From: Siccirubricoccus soli
GTDB taxonomy: Bacteria; Pseudomonadota; Alphaproteobacteria; Acetobacterales; Acetobacteraceae
Direction: 5' to 3'
Assembly (NCBI RefSeq): GCF_024178315.1
Contig: NZ_JAMZIK010000043.1
Span: 1 to 64,000, forward strand
Length of the DNA: 64,000 bases
The position numbers and the translations under genes were made by a program. Below the pieces are notes generated by a model that saw nothing but the letters and a program-made list of their open reading frames with translations, was not told the origin of the DNA and did not search any database. Below, in pieces: positions 42,925 through 51,575 of this stretch. Numbering within the stretch: the stretch's first letter is position 1; every line of letters begins with the position of its first letter.

Positions 42925-44070
42925 TCATTGCCACCGTTCCTGTGACCTCTGGCCAGCCCGCGGCGCCGGCCGACGGTCAAGGCTGATGCGACAATGGTGG
43001 TGCCAGGAAAGGTTCTCCCCGACCCAGCAGCGCGCGGCTTCCCCCATGCGGCTACGCAGCGTGGAATCAAGGAGTACCCGCTCGAGCACCGCAGCGATTG
43101 CTGCCTCGGACCTCGCATCGACGACGAACCCTGTCACGTCGTGCTGAATCAGCTCGGCAGGTCCGCCTTCGGCGCCAACGATGCAGACAAGGCCGTGCGC
43201 CATGGCATCGGCGATGCTGATGCCGAAGCCCTCGATTTCATCCCCGGCCTCCAGCGCAAGCTGCGGATGAAGGAAAATCTCTGCCTGCCGGAATTCGACC
43301 TCGCGCTGTCTATCACCGACATAGCCCAGGAGCGCAATCCGGCTACCGGCACCGCTTGCGTCGATGGCGTGCCGGATCTCGGCTGCCTGTGGGCCGCGGC
43401 CGGCGATGCGATAGTGGAAGCGCAGCCCCCGATCGTAGCATGACGCAGCTGCCTTGACCGCCGTGACAATGTTCTTGCGCGGCACCAGCCGGCAGAGGGT
43501 TAGGACGCCTGGCTCGCCCTCGCCGGTCCGCGCAGCGCCCGTTGCTGCGACTACCGCGGTGGAAATGCCATTCCAGGCAACAACGCAGCGGGCTTCGAAC
43601 TGCGGAAGGCGCCGGAGGAGCAGCTCGCGCGTCGTTTCGCTGACGGCGACCACACGTTCCGACCTGGCGAGCACCAGGCGCATGAGCCGGAATGCCAAAC
43701 CGCGTGGACGGCCAATCTCCCGGCCATGTACGGTGACGATCAAGCGTCGGCGGAAGAACAGCGCCGGAATGGCCGCGCGCCAGGTGCAGGCATGGATCGC
43801 CTCGGGACGCTCGCCCTCCCGCCAGGCGGCCGCCATGGCGCCGAGGAGGCGTGCATAGACCCGCAGCTTGGAACCCGGCCCCACGTCGATCTTCGTCAGC
43901 CGACCGTCGGTCTCACGCCGGGGACCGGCCGAGGATTTCACGAACAGCGTGACCTGCCAGCCAAGCGCGGCATACGCGCGTGCCACCTCCGCGGCATAGG
44001 TCTGCACCCCGCCTTCGTCGGGCGCATAAACCCTGGTGACCAGCCAGAGACGGCCGGGCGCGTCAGGCAC
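42925..44070 (-). CDS. Glycosyltransferase family 4, C-terminus altered at a junction
   Basis: 381 residues from a GTG that overlaps the upstream gene by 8 bp. GT4 features: RLWLVTRVYAPDEGGVQTYAAEVARAYAALGWQV at the N-terminus, RLIVTVHGREIG, VLTLCRLVPRKNIVTAVKA near residue 200, and the donor-site block EGFGISIADAMAHGLVCIV near residue 300. The last ~20 residues (HCRISLDRRPAPRAGQ) do not look like a GT4 tail, and the frame ends in the mobile-element junction, so the native C-terminus has probably been replaced. Last gene of a long overlapping minus-strand operon. Confidence 0.82.
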   Translation of the reverse strand: MPDAPGRLWLVTRVYAPDEGGVQTYAAEVARAYAALGWQVTLFVKSSAGPRRETDGRLTKIDVGPGSKLRVYARLLGAMAAAWREGERPEAIHACTWRAAIPALFFRRRLIVTVHGREIGRPRGLAFRLMRLVLARSERVVAVSETTRELLLRRLPQFEARCVVAWNGISTAVVAATGAARTGEGEPGVLTLCRLVPRKNIVTAVKAAASCYDRGLRFHYRIAGRGPQAAEIRHAIDASGAGSRIALLGYVGDRQREVEFRQAEIFLHPQLALEAGDEIEGFGISIADAMAHGLVCIVGAEGGPAELIQHDVTGFVVDARSEAAIAAVLERVLLDSTLRSRMGEAARCWVGENLSWHHHCRISLDRRPAPRAGQRSQERWQ

Positions 44071-45244
44071 GGGGCCCGTCCGAGTCCCGGGCAGCGCGCA
44101 GCAGGAACTCCGCCAAGGCCTGTGCCGCCCGCGCCGAAGGGAGATCCCCGCACATGTCGAAGGTATCCTGAAACCCCTCCTGCTGCGCGGGCAGATAGGT
44201 GCTGTGGTCATCGCACGCGGCATCCAGGGCATCCAGGATCCGGTCTGCGCTATCGAGAACCCTCCCGTAGCGCCAATGGGCGTAGTTCTCGTCGTTCCGC
44301 CAGGCAACGCCATGCGCATTGAGGAACAGGCAGGGTCGTGGCTTGGCGAGGAACTCGTAGACCTGGCTGCTGACATCTCCCAGATAGATGTCGGCCATGG
44401 CGGCGTAGGTCATGTCGATGCAGCGGCTGCTGCCGAGATCGATATGGATGTTGGCGCAGGCGCTGTAGGGAGCGAGCAGCCGCTCGGCGCGAAGCCGGTC
44501 TCCTTGCCGGTCGAACCGCTTGATATGGGGCGCGACGATGAGGTTGTAGCGCGGCTCTGCGGCGGCCTGCCGCAGGATCGCCTCGCCCATCTTCTCCCAG
44601 GAGGAGAGCGCCCGGCTGGAATGCGGGTTGTAAAGCACCACGGGCCGTTCGCTGCGGAACAACGCTGGCGGCTCGGCGCGGCACAGTGCGACGGCGTCGA
44701 ATTTGGGATAGCCGACCACGGCATGGCCGCCCTCGCGGAGGAGCCCCTTGGCCAGCATGCGCCGGCGCTGCTTCTCGCCGGCCAGCAGCACGAAGTCGAA
44801 TTGGCGGATACGCGGATCGAAGCCGACGGCCCTGTCCCCGGCCCCATGCGTGGTGTGCACGAAGCGAAGATGGCCGCAACCCATTCGGCGAAGTAGCAAG
44901 GATGTCCGCTCCGGCAGGACGACGGCATCGAAGCCCTTCAGGTGCCGGCTTGCCACGGCCAGACTCAACAGCTTGGGGGGGATGGAAGCGCCGGTGAGCC
45001 GGGCGGCGCGCTCCAACCATCTGCCGCCGATCCGCAAGAACCGGATCGGGCCCGCGCCACCCTTCAGGGCCATGGCGCGCGCATGCTCGATATGAGCGGC
45101 CGTGGTCGCTACCACATGGGTTTCGAACCGCCGATCATGCGAGAGCCTGATCGCGATCGGCACGGTATGCATCAGCATATGGGCTTGCGCGTTGAGGAAG
45201 AAGCAGACCTTCTGCGGCGCCACGTTGGGATCCGGCGCTCTCAT
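44063..45244 (-). CDS. CDP-glycerol glycerophosphotransferase-like protein (TagB/TagF type)
   Basis: 393 residues. The C-terminal half has the TagF/TagB pattern: VVLYNPHSSRALSSWEKMGEAIL, then NLIVAPH and DMTYAAMADIYLGDVSSQVYEFLAKPRPCLFLN, the conserved donor-binding and GDxSSxxYEF blocks. The N-terminus KVCFFLNAQAHMLMHTVPIAI fits a GT-B-like fold. In Gram-positives these add glycerophosphate from CDP-glycerol. In a sphingolipid locus a role adding phosphoglycerate or glycerophosphate units to ceramide is plausible but inferred. ATGA overlap with the flippase gene upstream. Confidence 0.72.
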   Translation of the reverse strand: MRAPDPNVAPQKVCFFLNAQAHMLMHTVPIAIRLSHDRRFETHVVATTAAHIEHARAMALKGGAGPIRFLRIGGRWLERAARLTGASIPPKLLSLAVASRHLKGFDAVVLPERTSLLLRRMGCGHLRFVHTTHGAGDRAVGFDPRIRQFDFVLLAGEKQRRRMLAKGLLREGGHAVVGYPKFDAVALCRAEPPALFRSERPVVLYNPHSSRALSSWEKMGEAILRQAAAEPRYNLIVAPHIKRFDRQGDRLRAERLLAPYSACANIHIDLGSSRCIDMTYAAMADIYLGDVSSQVYEFLAKPRPCLFLNAHGVAWRNDENYAHWRYGRVLDSADRILDALDAACDDHSTYLPAQQEGFQDTFDMCGDLPSARAAQALAEFLLRAARDSDGPRA

Positions 45245-46575
45245 GCCACCTGGCGCTCCAGGCTTCGGAAGGCGATGTGCAGCAGCATTACCGAGCAGGC
45301 ATTCGCCGCAAGCGTCGCCCATGCCGCGCCGATCGGCCCCATCGTACCCAGGAGAACGCCCAGGAAGACGAGATAGCCGATGCTTGCCAGGCCGCGGGCG
45401 ACCAGAGCCTTGTCGGGCCGCCCGAAGGCGACCAGCGCCGGCTCGAGCCCGAAGCCGGAGAGGTTCACGGCGGAGGCGATCGTGAGCACCAGGAAAATCC
45501 GATAGGCAAAGATATAGCCAGGCCCACCGATCAGCGACAGAAGCGACTCGCCGGCCACGGCGACAAGAAGGATCGTCAGGAGCCCGATGGCTGTCGTCAG
45601 CAGCGCGGCGCGGATCAGGACGAGCCGAACCGCGAATGCACCCCTCGTCGCGGTCAGCTTCGCCATCTCCGGGTAGAGCGCCCGAGCGAGCGAGGTCACC
45701 GGCTTCGTCAACGCCGTCCCGAGTTGCATGGCAATGCGATAGCCGCCGGCACCGGCAGGCCCGGTGATCCAGCCGACCGCCAGGATCGGCACCTGCTGCC
45801 AGATGAGACCGATGGAAGAAGTGAGATTGGTCAGCACCGCGAAGCGCAGGATCCCCGGGTTTCCGTCGGCTATTCCACGTATCCGGGGGAGACCCGCCGC
45901 GACGCCTTGGGCACGCAGTTGCGAAGCGGCCGTGGCCCACATCACCACGGTCGTCGCCAGCTCCGCCACACCCCAGGCGATCAGGAAGCCGGCCAGGCTA
46001 CCGCCGGCCGCCCAGGCCGCGCAGGTGCCCACCAGCCGCGCGGCGGGCAGGGTGAACTCGCTCCAGGCGGCCAGGTCGAAGCGCGCGAAGAGCCGCAGGA
46101 TTCCGGTCGGCGTCCCGCGCTGCCCGAACAGCAGAGACAGGCCGAACCAGACTGCCAATTGCGCTTCCTGATCCAACCACCCCAGCGTGCTCCCGACCGC
46201 CAGGGCGCCCAGGCTGGCCAGGCCCGCGGCGAAGACTCCCGCACAGAGGTCGAGGGCGGTCGTGAAACCGAGCACGGCGCGGAGCGCGCCGACATTGCCG
46301 TCGGCCAGGTGGCGGGCCCCGTAGCGGATGACCGTCTGCCAGGATTGGAAGCCGACGACAGTCCCGATGGCTTGGCCGAAGGCCAGGATCATGGCGAAGA
46401 TGCCGAAAGTCGCCACGCCGAGCGTCTGCGCCACGATGGCCAGATAGACCAGGCTCAGCAGCGCGCCCGCACCCTTGCCGCCGAACAGCCAAGCGGCGTT
46501 TTCCAACGCGCGGCGGAACGCACCATCCGCATGGGCATCCCGGCCGCCGAGCGGCATCGCCCATCGCCGGCTCAT
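45241..46575 (-). CDS. Oligosaccharide/lipid flippase (Wzx/MATE-like)
   Basis: 444 residues with about 12 hydrophobic helices and no signal sequence. LENAAWLFGGKGAGALLSLVYLAIVAQTLGVATFGIFAMILA is the typical first helix pair of polysaccharide-biosynthesis flippases, and GYRIAMQLGTALTKPVTSLARALYPEMAKL resembles their central helices. Likely moves a lipid-linked molecule across the inner membrane. Start MSRRWAMPLGG overlaps the upstream nucleotidyltransferase stop by ATGA. Confidence 0.85.
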   Translation of the reverse strand: MSRRWAMPLGGRDAHADGAFRRALENAAWLFGGKGAGALLSLVYLAIVAQTLGVATFGIFAMILAFGQAIGTVVGFQSWQTVIRYGARHLADGNVGALRAVLGFTTALDLCAGVFAAGLASLGALAVGSTLGWLDQEAQLAVWFGLSLLFGQRGTPTGILRLFARFDLAAWSEFTLPAARLVGTCAAWAAGGSLAGFLIAWGVAELATTVVMWATAASQLRAQGVAAGLPRIRGIADGNPGILRFAVLTNLTSSIGLIWQQVPILAVGWITGPAGAGGYRIAMQLGTALTKPVTSLARALYPEMAKLTATRGAFAVRLVLIRAALLTTAIGLLTILLVAVAGESLLSLIGGPGYIFAYRIFLVLTIASAVNLSGFGLEPALVAFGRPDKALVARGLASIGYLVFLGVLLGTMGPIGAAWATLAANACSVMLLHIAFRSLERQVA

Positions 46576-47366
46576 TCGGGGCTCCAGCCGGCAGGGCACA
46601 GCGCCGTCTCCGCCAGGACAAGGTCCGATGGCTTGTCCACATCCACCGCGGCGGCACCGAAGGGCAGTTCGACGAAGCCGAGCCGCACGCTGGAGCGCCG
46701 TTCAAGCGCCCGAGCCACCCCCTGCAAGGTCATCAACCCGAGCGCATAGCGCAGCAGCGGAAGCAGGCCCAGCATCCATGCCATCATCAGCGGCCGCTTC
46801 CGATGCTGTTCCAGCTTCAGCCAGAAGCCAACCGCCCGTGCCGCTTCCGGGCGCGCCAGAAGGAACAGGTTACATCCGCTGAAGGTGCCGTCACGCAGCC
46901 GCAACCAACTGCGCCGTGTCTCCGGGAACTCCAGCAGAACCGTTTCTCGTCGCGCAAGGGCGGCGAGGGCGGCGGCCTCTGGCGGCGCAGCGTTCAGCAG
47001 ATGCGTCACCATCGCCGCGCTCAACAGGGCATGGTCGGCGGTAGTGACCAGCAGGGGAGTACCGAATTCCTCCAGGATGGCCGCGGCACTGCGCGCCGGG
47101 CTGGCTCCGGCCGGGCGCAGGATGACACCCGACAGGCCGTCCAGCGCGGTGAGCGTCGTCTCCGGCTGCTCGATCGACACCACGATGCGCCCGATCGCCG
47201 GGGTCGCCCGCAGCGCCGCAACCACCCGCAGCAGCATCGGCACGCCGGCCACCGGCAACAGCGCCTTGTGCGATACGCCCCTGGAGGCTGCCAACGGATC
47301 CGTCCCGCCACGCTGGCCCGCCAGCACCAATGCAGTCACGCCTGCCCCGGCAGCGGACGGGTTCAC
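46572..47366 (-). CDS. Nucleotidyltransferase (NTP_transf_3/MobA-like)
   Basis: 264 residues. ALVLAGQRGGTDPLAASRGVSHKALLPVAGVPMLLRVVAALRA has the nucleotide-binding LxAGxxxR-like start and the conserved K-A-L-L-P-V-x-G-x-P loop. TPLLVTTADHALLSAAMV supplies the metal-binding D. Expected to join a nucleotide to a phosphorylated head-group precursor. The C-terminal region (residues 185-225) has a hydrophobic stretch that could touch the membrane. ATGA overlaps on both sides. Confidence 0.82.
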   Translation of the reverse strand: MNPSAAGAGVTALVLAGQRGGTDPLAASRGVSHKALLPVAGVPMLLRVVAALRATPAIGRIVVSIEQPETTLTALDGLSGVILRPAGASPARSAAAILEEFGTPLLVTTADHALLSAAMVTHLLNAAPPEAAALAALARRETVLLEFPETRRSWLRLRDGTFSGCNLFLLARPEAARAVGFWLKLEQHRKRPLMMAWMLGLLPLLRYALGLMTLQGVARALERRSSVRLGFVELPFGAAAVDVDKPSDLVLAETALCPAGWSPE

Positions 47367-48544
47367 GTCGGCAGATCCTTCTCGTAGACGCGGTAGGTCT
47401 TATAGGATTTGGCACCAAGCATCTCCGCCAAGTGCCGCATCGGCAGGTTGTCCTCCAGCACCCAGGACATCTCGATCCGATCGATACCCAGGGCCAACGC
47501 CTCGCGCCGCAGCGCCTCCACCAGGAAGAGCGGCAGCACCCGGCCCAGAAGCCCCGCGCCGATATCGCGCCTTACGCCCATTAGCGGTACCCGGGCTGTC
47601 GCCACGCCTGCCACTTTAAGCCGCCAGAGCAGGCGCGCCCAGCCGAAGGGCAGCAGCCGGCCGGACAGATCGCGGATCGCCTCGTTCAGGTTGGGAAGGC
47701 AGACGGCGAAGGCGATCGGCCTGCCGGCCAGCTCGGCGAACCAGACCAGCCGCTCATTCAGCAGCGGGCGCAGCTCCGCGGCCAGATGCGCCACTTCCTC
47801 GGCGGTGAAGGGCACGAAGCCCCAATTGCCGGACCAGGCATCGTTGAAGATGCCCAGCATCGTGGCGATCTCCTCCCGCAGGGCACGCCGGCGCAACGGC
47901 CGCAGCACGACGCCGTCCGGCAGGGGCCGCGCGACGAGCCGGGCCGCCGCGGGCGGCATCGGCAGCGAAAGGTCGCAGAGATAGGCCAGCAGATCGCGGG
48001 CCTTGCGATAGCCGAGCGCCTCCAGCCGCGGCCCGGCAAAGGGCGGGTCATGCGGCATCATCAGCATCGGCGGCGTCTCGAAGCCCGCGACCAGCAGGCC
48101 GGTCTGGTCGTTGATGGACAGGCTGAAGGGTCCCCGCAGGCGGTTGAGCCCGCGCGCCTTGCCCCAGGCCTCCGCCGTGGTCAGCAGCGCCGCGAAGACG
48201 TCGCGGTCATCCGCCGCCGCCAGCAGGCCGAAATGCGCGGGGCGGGTGCCGTCCGGATCACGCACCAGCTGGTCATCCTGCGCGCTGATGCGCCCGAGAT
48301 CGCGGCCGTCGCGGCGGGCGATCCAGAAGGCGGCCTCGCCATGGCGGAACCACGGGTTGTGCTTTGCCGACAGCGCCGCCCGGCGCTCCATGAGCAGGGG
48401 CGGCACCCAGGCGGGATCGGTGCGCAACAGCGCATGCGGCAGGCGGATGAAGCGCTCGAGGTCCGCGCGGCCGGAGACCGGGACGATTTCGACGGCGGAG
48501 CCGCTCATGCCGGTCTCGAGGAAGCCCGTCCTTTCCGCTGTCAC
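47363..48544 (-). CDS. GNAT-fold N-acyltransferase, ceramide synthase (bCerS) candidate
   Basis: 393 residues; GTG start at 48544 overlaps the small upstream frame, and ATG 48508 is the alternative. N-terminus VEIVPVSGRADLERFIRLPHALLRTDPAWVPPLLMERR, then FWIARRDGRDLGRISAQDD and LFGPFSLSIND-like RLRGPFSLSINDQTGLLVAGF. This family is often mislabelled dATP pyrophosphohydrolase. As I recall, the bacterial ceramide synthase of Caulobacter is a GNAT-type acyltransferase near spt. Location in this locus makes that the leading hypothesis; it would N-acylate the sphingoid base. Confidence 0.65.
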   Translation of the reverse strand: MTAERTGFLETGMSGSAVEIVPVSGRADLERFIRLPHALLRTDPAWVPPLLMERRAALSAKHNPWFRHGEAAFWIARRDGRDLGRISAQDDQLVRDPDGTRPAHFGLLAAADDRDVFAALLTTAEAWGKARGLNRLRGPFSLSINDQTGLLVAGFETPPMLMMPHDPPFAGPRLEALGYRKARDLLAYLCDLSLPMPPAAARLVARPLPDGVVLRPLRRRALREEIATMLGIFNDAWSGNWGFVPFTAEEVAHLAAELRPLLNERLVWFAELAGRPIAFAVCLPNLNEAIRDLSGRLLPFGWARLLWRLKVAGVATARVPLMGVRRDIGAGLLGRVLPLFLVEALRREALALGIDRIEMSWVLEDNLPMRHLAEMLGAKSYKTYRVYEKDLPT

Positions 48545-48720
48545 ACCGTACCGCCCGGCCTAGGCGGATGGTCGTACGGGGCGCCGCCGCTCAGGCGCGG
48601 GACCCAGGAAAAACTCACCGCCTCGTCGTAGCCCTGATGCCTGACATGGGCGCGCAGCGGCCCCCGCAGTGTCATCCGCCCGAGATCGGGGCTCCACCCG
48701 TCTCGCCAGCGACCATGCAT
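48541..48720 (-). CDS. Small hypothetical protein (59 aa)
   Basis: MHGRWRDGWSPDLGRMTLRG... has a good GGAAGG RBS 4 bp before the ATG and ends GTGA, overlapping the GTG start of the acyltransferase gene. It is Arg/Gly/Pro-rich without membrane segments. It lies 34 bp after lptG. The spacing and RBS argue for a real gene or a leader for translational coupling; codon composition alone does not. Confidence 0.35.
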   Translation of the reverse strand: MHGRWRDGWSPDLGRMTLRGPLRAHVRHQGYDEAVSFSWVPRLSGGAPYDHPPRPGGTV

Positions 48721-48754
48721 CGTCCTTCCCCCCTCCCGACCCATCACCGTGCCG

Positions 48755-49813
48755 CTAGGCCTCCTCGTGCCACAGCCGCAGCAGGCCTACGAGGGCAAAG
48801 ACCAGTGGCGCGGTCCAGGCGGCCAGATGGGGCCCAAGCCCACCGGCCTCGCCCATTGCGTTGAGCAGGCCATTGACGACGAGATAGCCGAGCCCGAGGG
48901 CCAGTCCAATTCCGCCGCGCCGATAACCGTCCGCCTGCCGCGGCAGGCCGAAGGCCGCGGGCGCGGCAAGCAGCAGCATGACGAAGGGAGCAACCATCGT
49001 TGCCGTGACGGCCTGCAGCCGGGTCGCATAGAAGGCGGGGCCGCGGGTCACGGCGCCCTCGCCCCTTTGCCCCGCCAGCAACCGGTCGAGCGGCTGCGCC
49101 GCGATCGGACGCGCGAGATCGCGGATCGCCTCCGGTGAGGGGCCATCCGCCCAGGCAAGTTCCGCCAGGGATTGCGGCCGGGTCTCGCCCGGCCGGACCA
49201 AGCGCAGTTGCAGCAGCCGCCAACCCTCCGGCCCATGGATCGCGCGGCGCGCGTCGATGCGCTCGAGCGCCCGCCCTTCCGCATCGCGGCGGACGAGCAG
49301 GATCCCCGCGAGCGACCTGCCGTCCAGGGAGGCCGCCTCCACCGACACGATCTCGGCGCCGTTGCGCAGCCAAAGCCGCTGCGCCAGCGCGACGGGCTGG
49401 CCTTCCACGCCCTGGCTGTCCCACCAATCGGCCAGTGCCCGTTCGGTCCGTGGCGCGATGGCGAGCAGCAGCGCAGCCTGCAGCGCAACCGCCAGCACGC
49501 AAGCCGGCAGCACGGCCCCCAGGATGCGCCAGGCACCAAGCCCCAAGGCCCGCAATGCCGTGATCTCCAGCGTTCCGGCCAGACGCCGGAAGGTCAGGAT
49601 CGCCCCGACCAGCACCGCCAGGGGGATAAGCTGCCCAAGCATGGTCGGCAGGCGCAGCAGGGCATAGCGGCCGATATCGGCTGGGCCGCCGCGCTGGAGC
49701 ACCTCACTCGTCTTGTCGAGCAGGTCCAGCAGCTGAAGCAGCACCACCAGCCCCAGCAGCACCGCGGCCGTCCAACCCAGGAAGATCCCGGTCAGGTAGC
49801 GCCGCAGGATCAT
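48755..49813 (-). CDS. lptG: LptG-family permease
   Basis: 352 residues, YjgP/YjgQ family. MILRRYLTGIFLGWTAAVLLGLVVLLQLLDLLDKTSEVL is the first helix; VLQRGGPADIGRYALLRLP and a periplasmic beta-jellyroll (about residues 130-270) follow, then three C-terminal helices. LptF and LptG with the LptB ATPase pull lipopolysaccharide from the inner membrane. It overlaps lptF by ATGA. Here the pair stands in a sphingolipid operon, not with lptD/surA as usual in alphaproteobacteria, so it may be a second set. Confidence 0.85.
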   Translation of the reverse strand: MILRRYLTGIFLGWTAAVLLGLVVLLQLLDLLDKTSEVLQRGGPADIGRYALLRLPTMLGQLIPLAVLVGAILTFRRLAGTLEITALRALGLGAWRILGAVLPACVLAVALQAALLLAIAPRTERALADWWDSQGVEGQPVALAQRLWLRNGAEIVSVEAASLDGRSLAGILLVRRDAEGRALERIDARRAIHGPEGWRLLQLRLVRPGETRPQSLAELAWADGPSPEAIRDLARPIAAQPLDRLLAGQRGEGAVTRGPAFYATRLQAVTATMVAPFVMLLLAAPAAFGLPRQADGYRRGGIGLALGLGYLVVNGLLNAMGEAGGLGPHLAAWTAPLVFALVGLLRLWHEEA

Positions 49814-50994
49814 ACGGCTGGCCCCCGGTGCCATGGCAGCCAGCCGGCGATGGTGGCCGCCGCCCGGTCGAGCCAGGCGATCACGCCGTCGAAGGCACCT
49901 TCCTCCGGATGGCGATCGCTGTGACGGAACACCGCGATGGCGAAGCCGGTGAGCAGGAGAAGGGCGGCCCAAAGCCCCAGGCGCGGATCGATCCGGCCGA
50001 TATCGCCGAGCGATTCGATCAGTTGCAGCGCCTGCTGGTACAACATCAGGATCACCGCCCCGAGCAGGATGCCGACCGAGCGCCGCGACCGCTTCGCCGC
50101 CAGTCCTAGGGGCATTGCTAGCAGCGGCAGGACCAGCATCGACGCCGAACGCACCAGCCTTCCGTGCAGCTCGCCATCCAGCCGGGTGCGGTCCCGCGGC
50201 GGGTCCGGGGACTGCCGCCCGGCCCAAAGCTCCGCAATGGTCATCTCCCGCTCATCCGTGCCACGCAGGCGGAAGATGGGCAGGCGCCGAGTGAAGGGCC
50301 GGGACAGGTCCGACCCGGCGAAGCGCAGCGTCGATGCCTGGCCGTCGGGCAGGAGCGTGATCTGTTGGCCCTCGTCCAATTCGAGCAGCAGTTCCGTCTC
50401 GTCGTCGCTGAGCAGCAGCCGGCCGGTCACGGCGGTGGTCAGCACCTCGCGCCCATCCTCGTCCCGCTGCTGCAGGAAGATGCCGTGCAGCGTCCCGTCC
50501 GCCGGGTCCCGCCGGTCGGCACGGACCGTAAGCCGATGCCCGATCTGCAGGAATTCTCCGGGCACCAGGGTGGCGTTCCAGCCCGCATTGGTCAGGGCGT
50601 GGAAGGCTGCGCGGTAGGCGTAGCGGCTGAGGGGTTGGACATAGCCGTACAGCCCGAGGGCGAGCAGGCCGCAGCCCAGCCCGACCGCGAGGAAGGGCCG
50701 GCTGAGGCGAGTCAGCGAAAAGCCGGCGGCCTGCAGCCCGTCGAGCTCGTGGTCCTGGCTCAACCGCGCGACGACCACATAGACCGCCAGGAACAGAGCC
50801 GCCGGAAAGGCTAGGCCGAGGTAATGCGGCACCAGGTAGAGCAACAGCCGGACGATCGAGGACGCCGATCCGCCGGCACCGGCCAGAAGGTCGAACAACC
50901 GAAGCAGCCGCTCCATCAGCAGCGCCGGCAGCACCAGCAGCAGGGTGGCAGCCAGCGGCCTGGCCAGCTGGCGCAGCATGTAGCGGTCTACCAC
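49810..50994 (-). CDS. lptF: LptF-family permease
   Basis: 394 residues from a GTG (VVDRYMLRQLARPLAATLLLVL); ATG 50979 is the alternative. Three N-terminal helices with the conserved SQDHELDGLQAAGFSLTRLSRP coupling loop near residue 95, a periplasmic jellyroll (about 135-285), and three C-terminal helices ending with LLLLTGFAIAVF. The second-half helix LPLLAMPLGLAAKRSRRSVGILLG is typical. No lptB, lptC or lptA in view. A HIT-family gene lies 77 bp upstream. Confidence 0.87.
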   Translation of the reverse strand: MVDRYMLRQLARPLAATLLLVLPALLMERLLRLFDLLAGAGGSASSIVRLLLYLVPHYLGLAFPAALFLAVYVVVARLSQDHELDGLQAAGFSLTRLSRPFLAVGLGCGLLALGLYGYVQPLSRYAYRAAFHALTNAGWNATLVPGEFLQIGHRLTVRADRRDPADGTLHGIFLQQRDEDGREVLTTAVTGRLLLSDDETELLLELDEGQQITLLPDGQASTLRFAGSDLSRPFTRRLPIFRLRGTDEREMTIAELWAGRQSPDPPRDRTRLDGELHGRLVRSASMLVLPLLAMPLGLAAKRSRRSVGILLGAVILMLYQQALQLIESLGDIGRIDPRLGLWAALLLLTGFAIAVFRHSDRHPEEGAFDGVIAWLDRAAATIAGWLPWHRGPAV

Positions 50995-51071
50995 CCCGCC
51001 CCTCGACGGCGGTCCCCGTCCGATGCCCGCCCTTGATGGCCACCACCAGATTGCGGTGGCGGGGCTCCGGA

Positions 51072-51515
51072 TCACGCTCCGGTTGCTCCCCAGGCGGCGC
51101 GGAGGCAAAGCAGCATGTCGTCCCGCACCGCCGCCTCCGGTTCCACAGCCTGGCCGAGCGCCGGTGGCCCTGGCCAGCCGGCATCGGGGAAGCTGCTGCC
51201 CAGATGCACCCGCTCGCTGCTGTAGCGCGGGATGACGTGGAAATGGACGTCCGGGTCGACCATCATCAGCATCAGGTAGTTGATCTTCTCATACGCCACA
51301 AATTCGCGCAGGATGGTTTCGACGCGGCGGACGGCGCCGTGCAGTCCGGCAAAGGCTGCGGGGCTGGCTTCGGCGAAACGGGTGACCGGTTCACGGCACA
51401 CCAGCACCAGCGAGCCGAGCGTGACCTGCTGTGGCCGCAGCAGCACGATCCAATGGTCGGTTTCGCCGATCAACGTGGCGGGATGACCGAATTTGGTGAG
51501 CGTGGCAGCTGGCAT
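51072..51515 (-). CDS. HIT family nucleotide hydrolase/transferase
   Basis: 147 residues. The histidine triad region is DVHFHVIPRYS near residue 90: the catalytic central His and the third His are present, but the first triad position is Asp instead of His, which is a known minor variant. Upstream conserved parts: HWIVLLRPQQVTLGSLVLVCRE and EKINYLMLMMVDPD. HIT proteins split nucleotide phosphoramidates or dinucleoside polyphosphates. First gene of the lptF-lptG operon, so it may process a nucleotide by-product of head-group transfer. Confidence 0.85.
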   Translation of the reverse strand: MPAATLTKFGHPATLIGETDHWIVLLRPQQVTLGSLVLVCREPVTRFAEASPAAFAGLHGAVRRVETILREFVAYEKINYLMLMMVDPDVHFHVIPRYSSERVHLGSSFPDAGWPGPPALGQAVEPEAAVRDDMLLCLRAAWGATGA

Positions 51516-51575
51516 CCGAAATCTCGCACAACCGGTTCAAGGGAAGGCCGTGCGGCCCCTGACTGCGGCGCGGCC

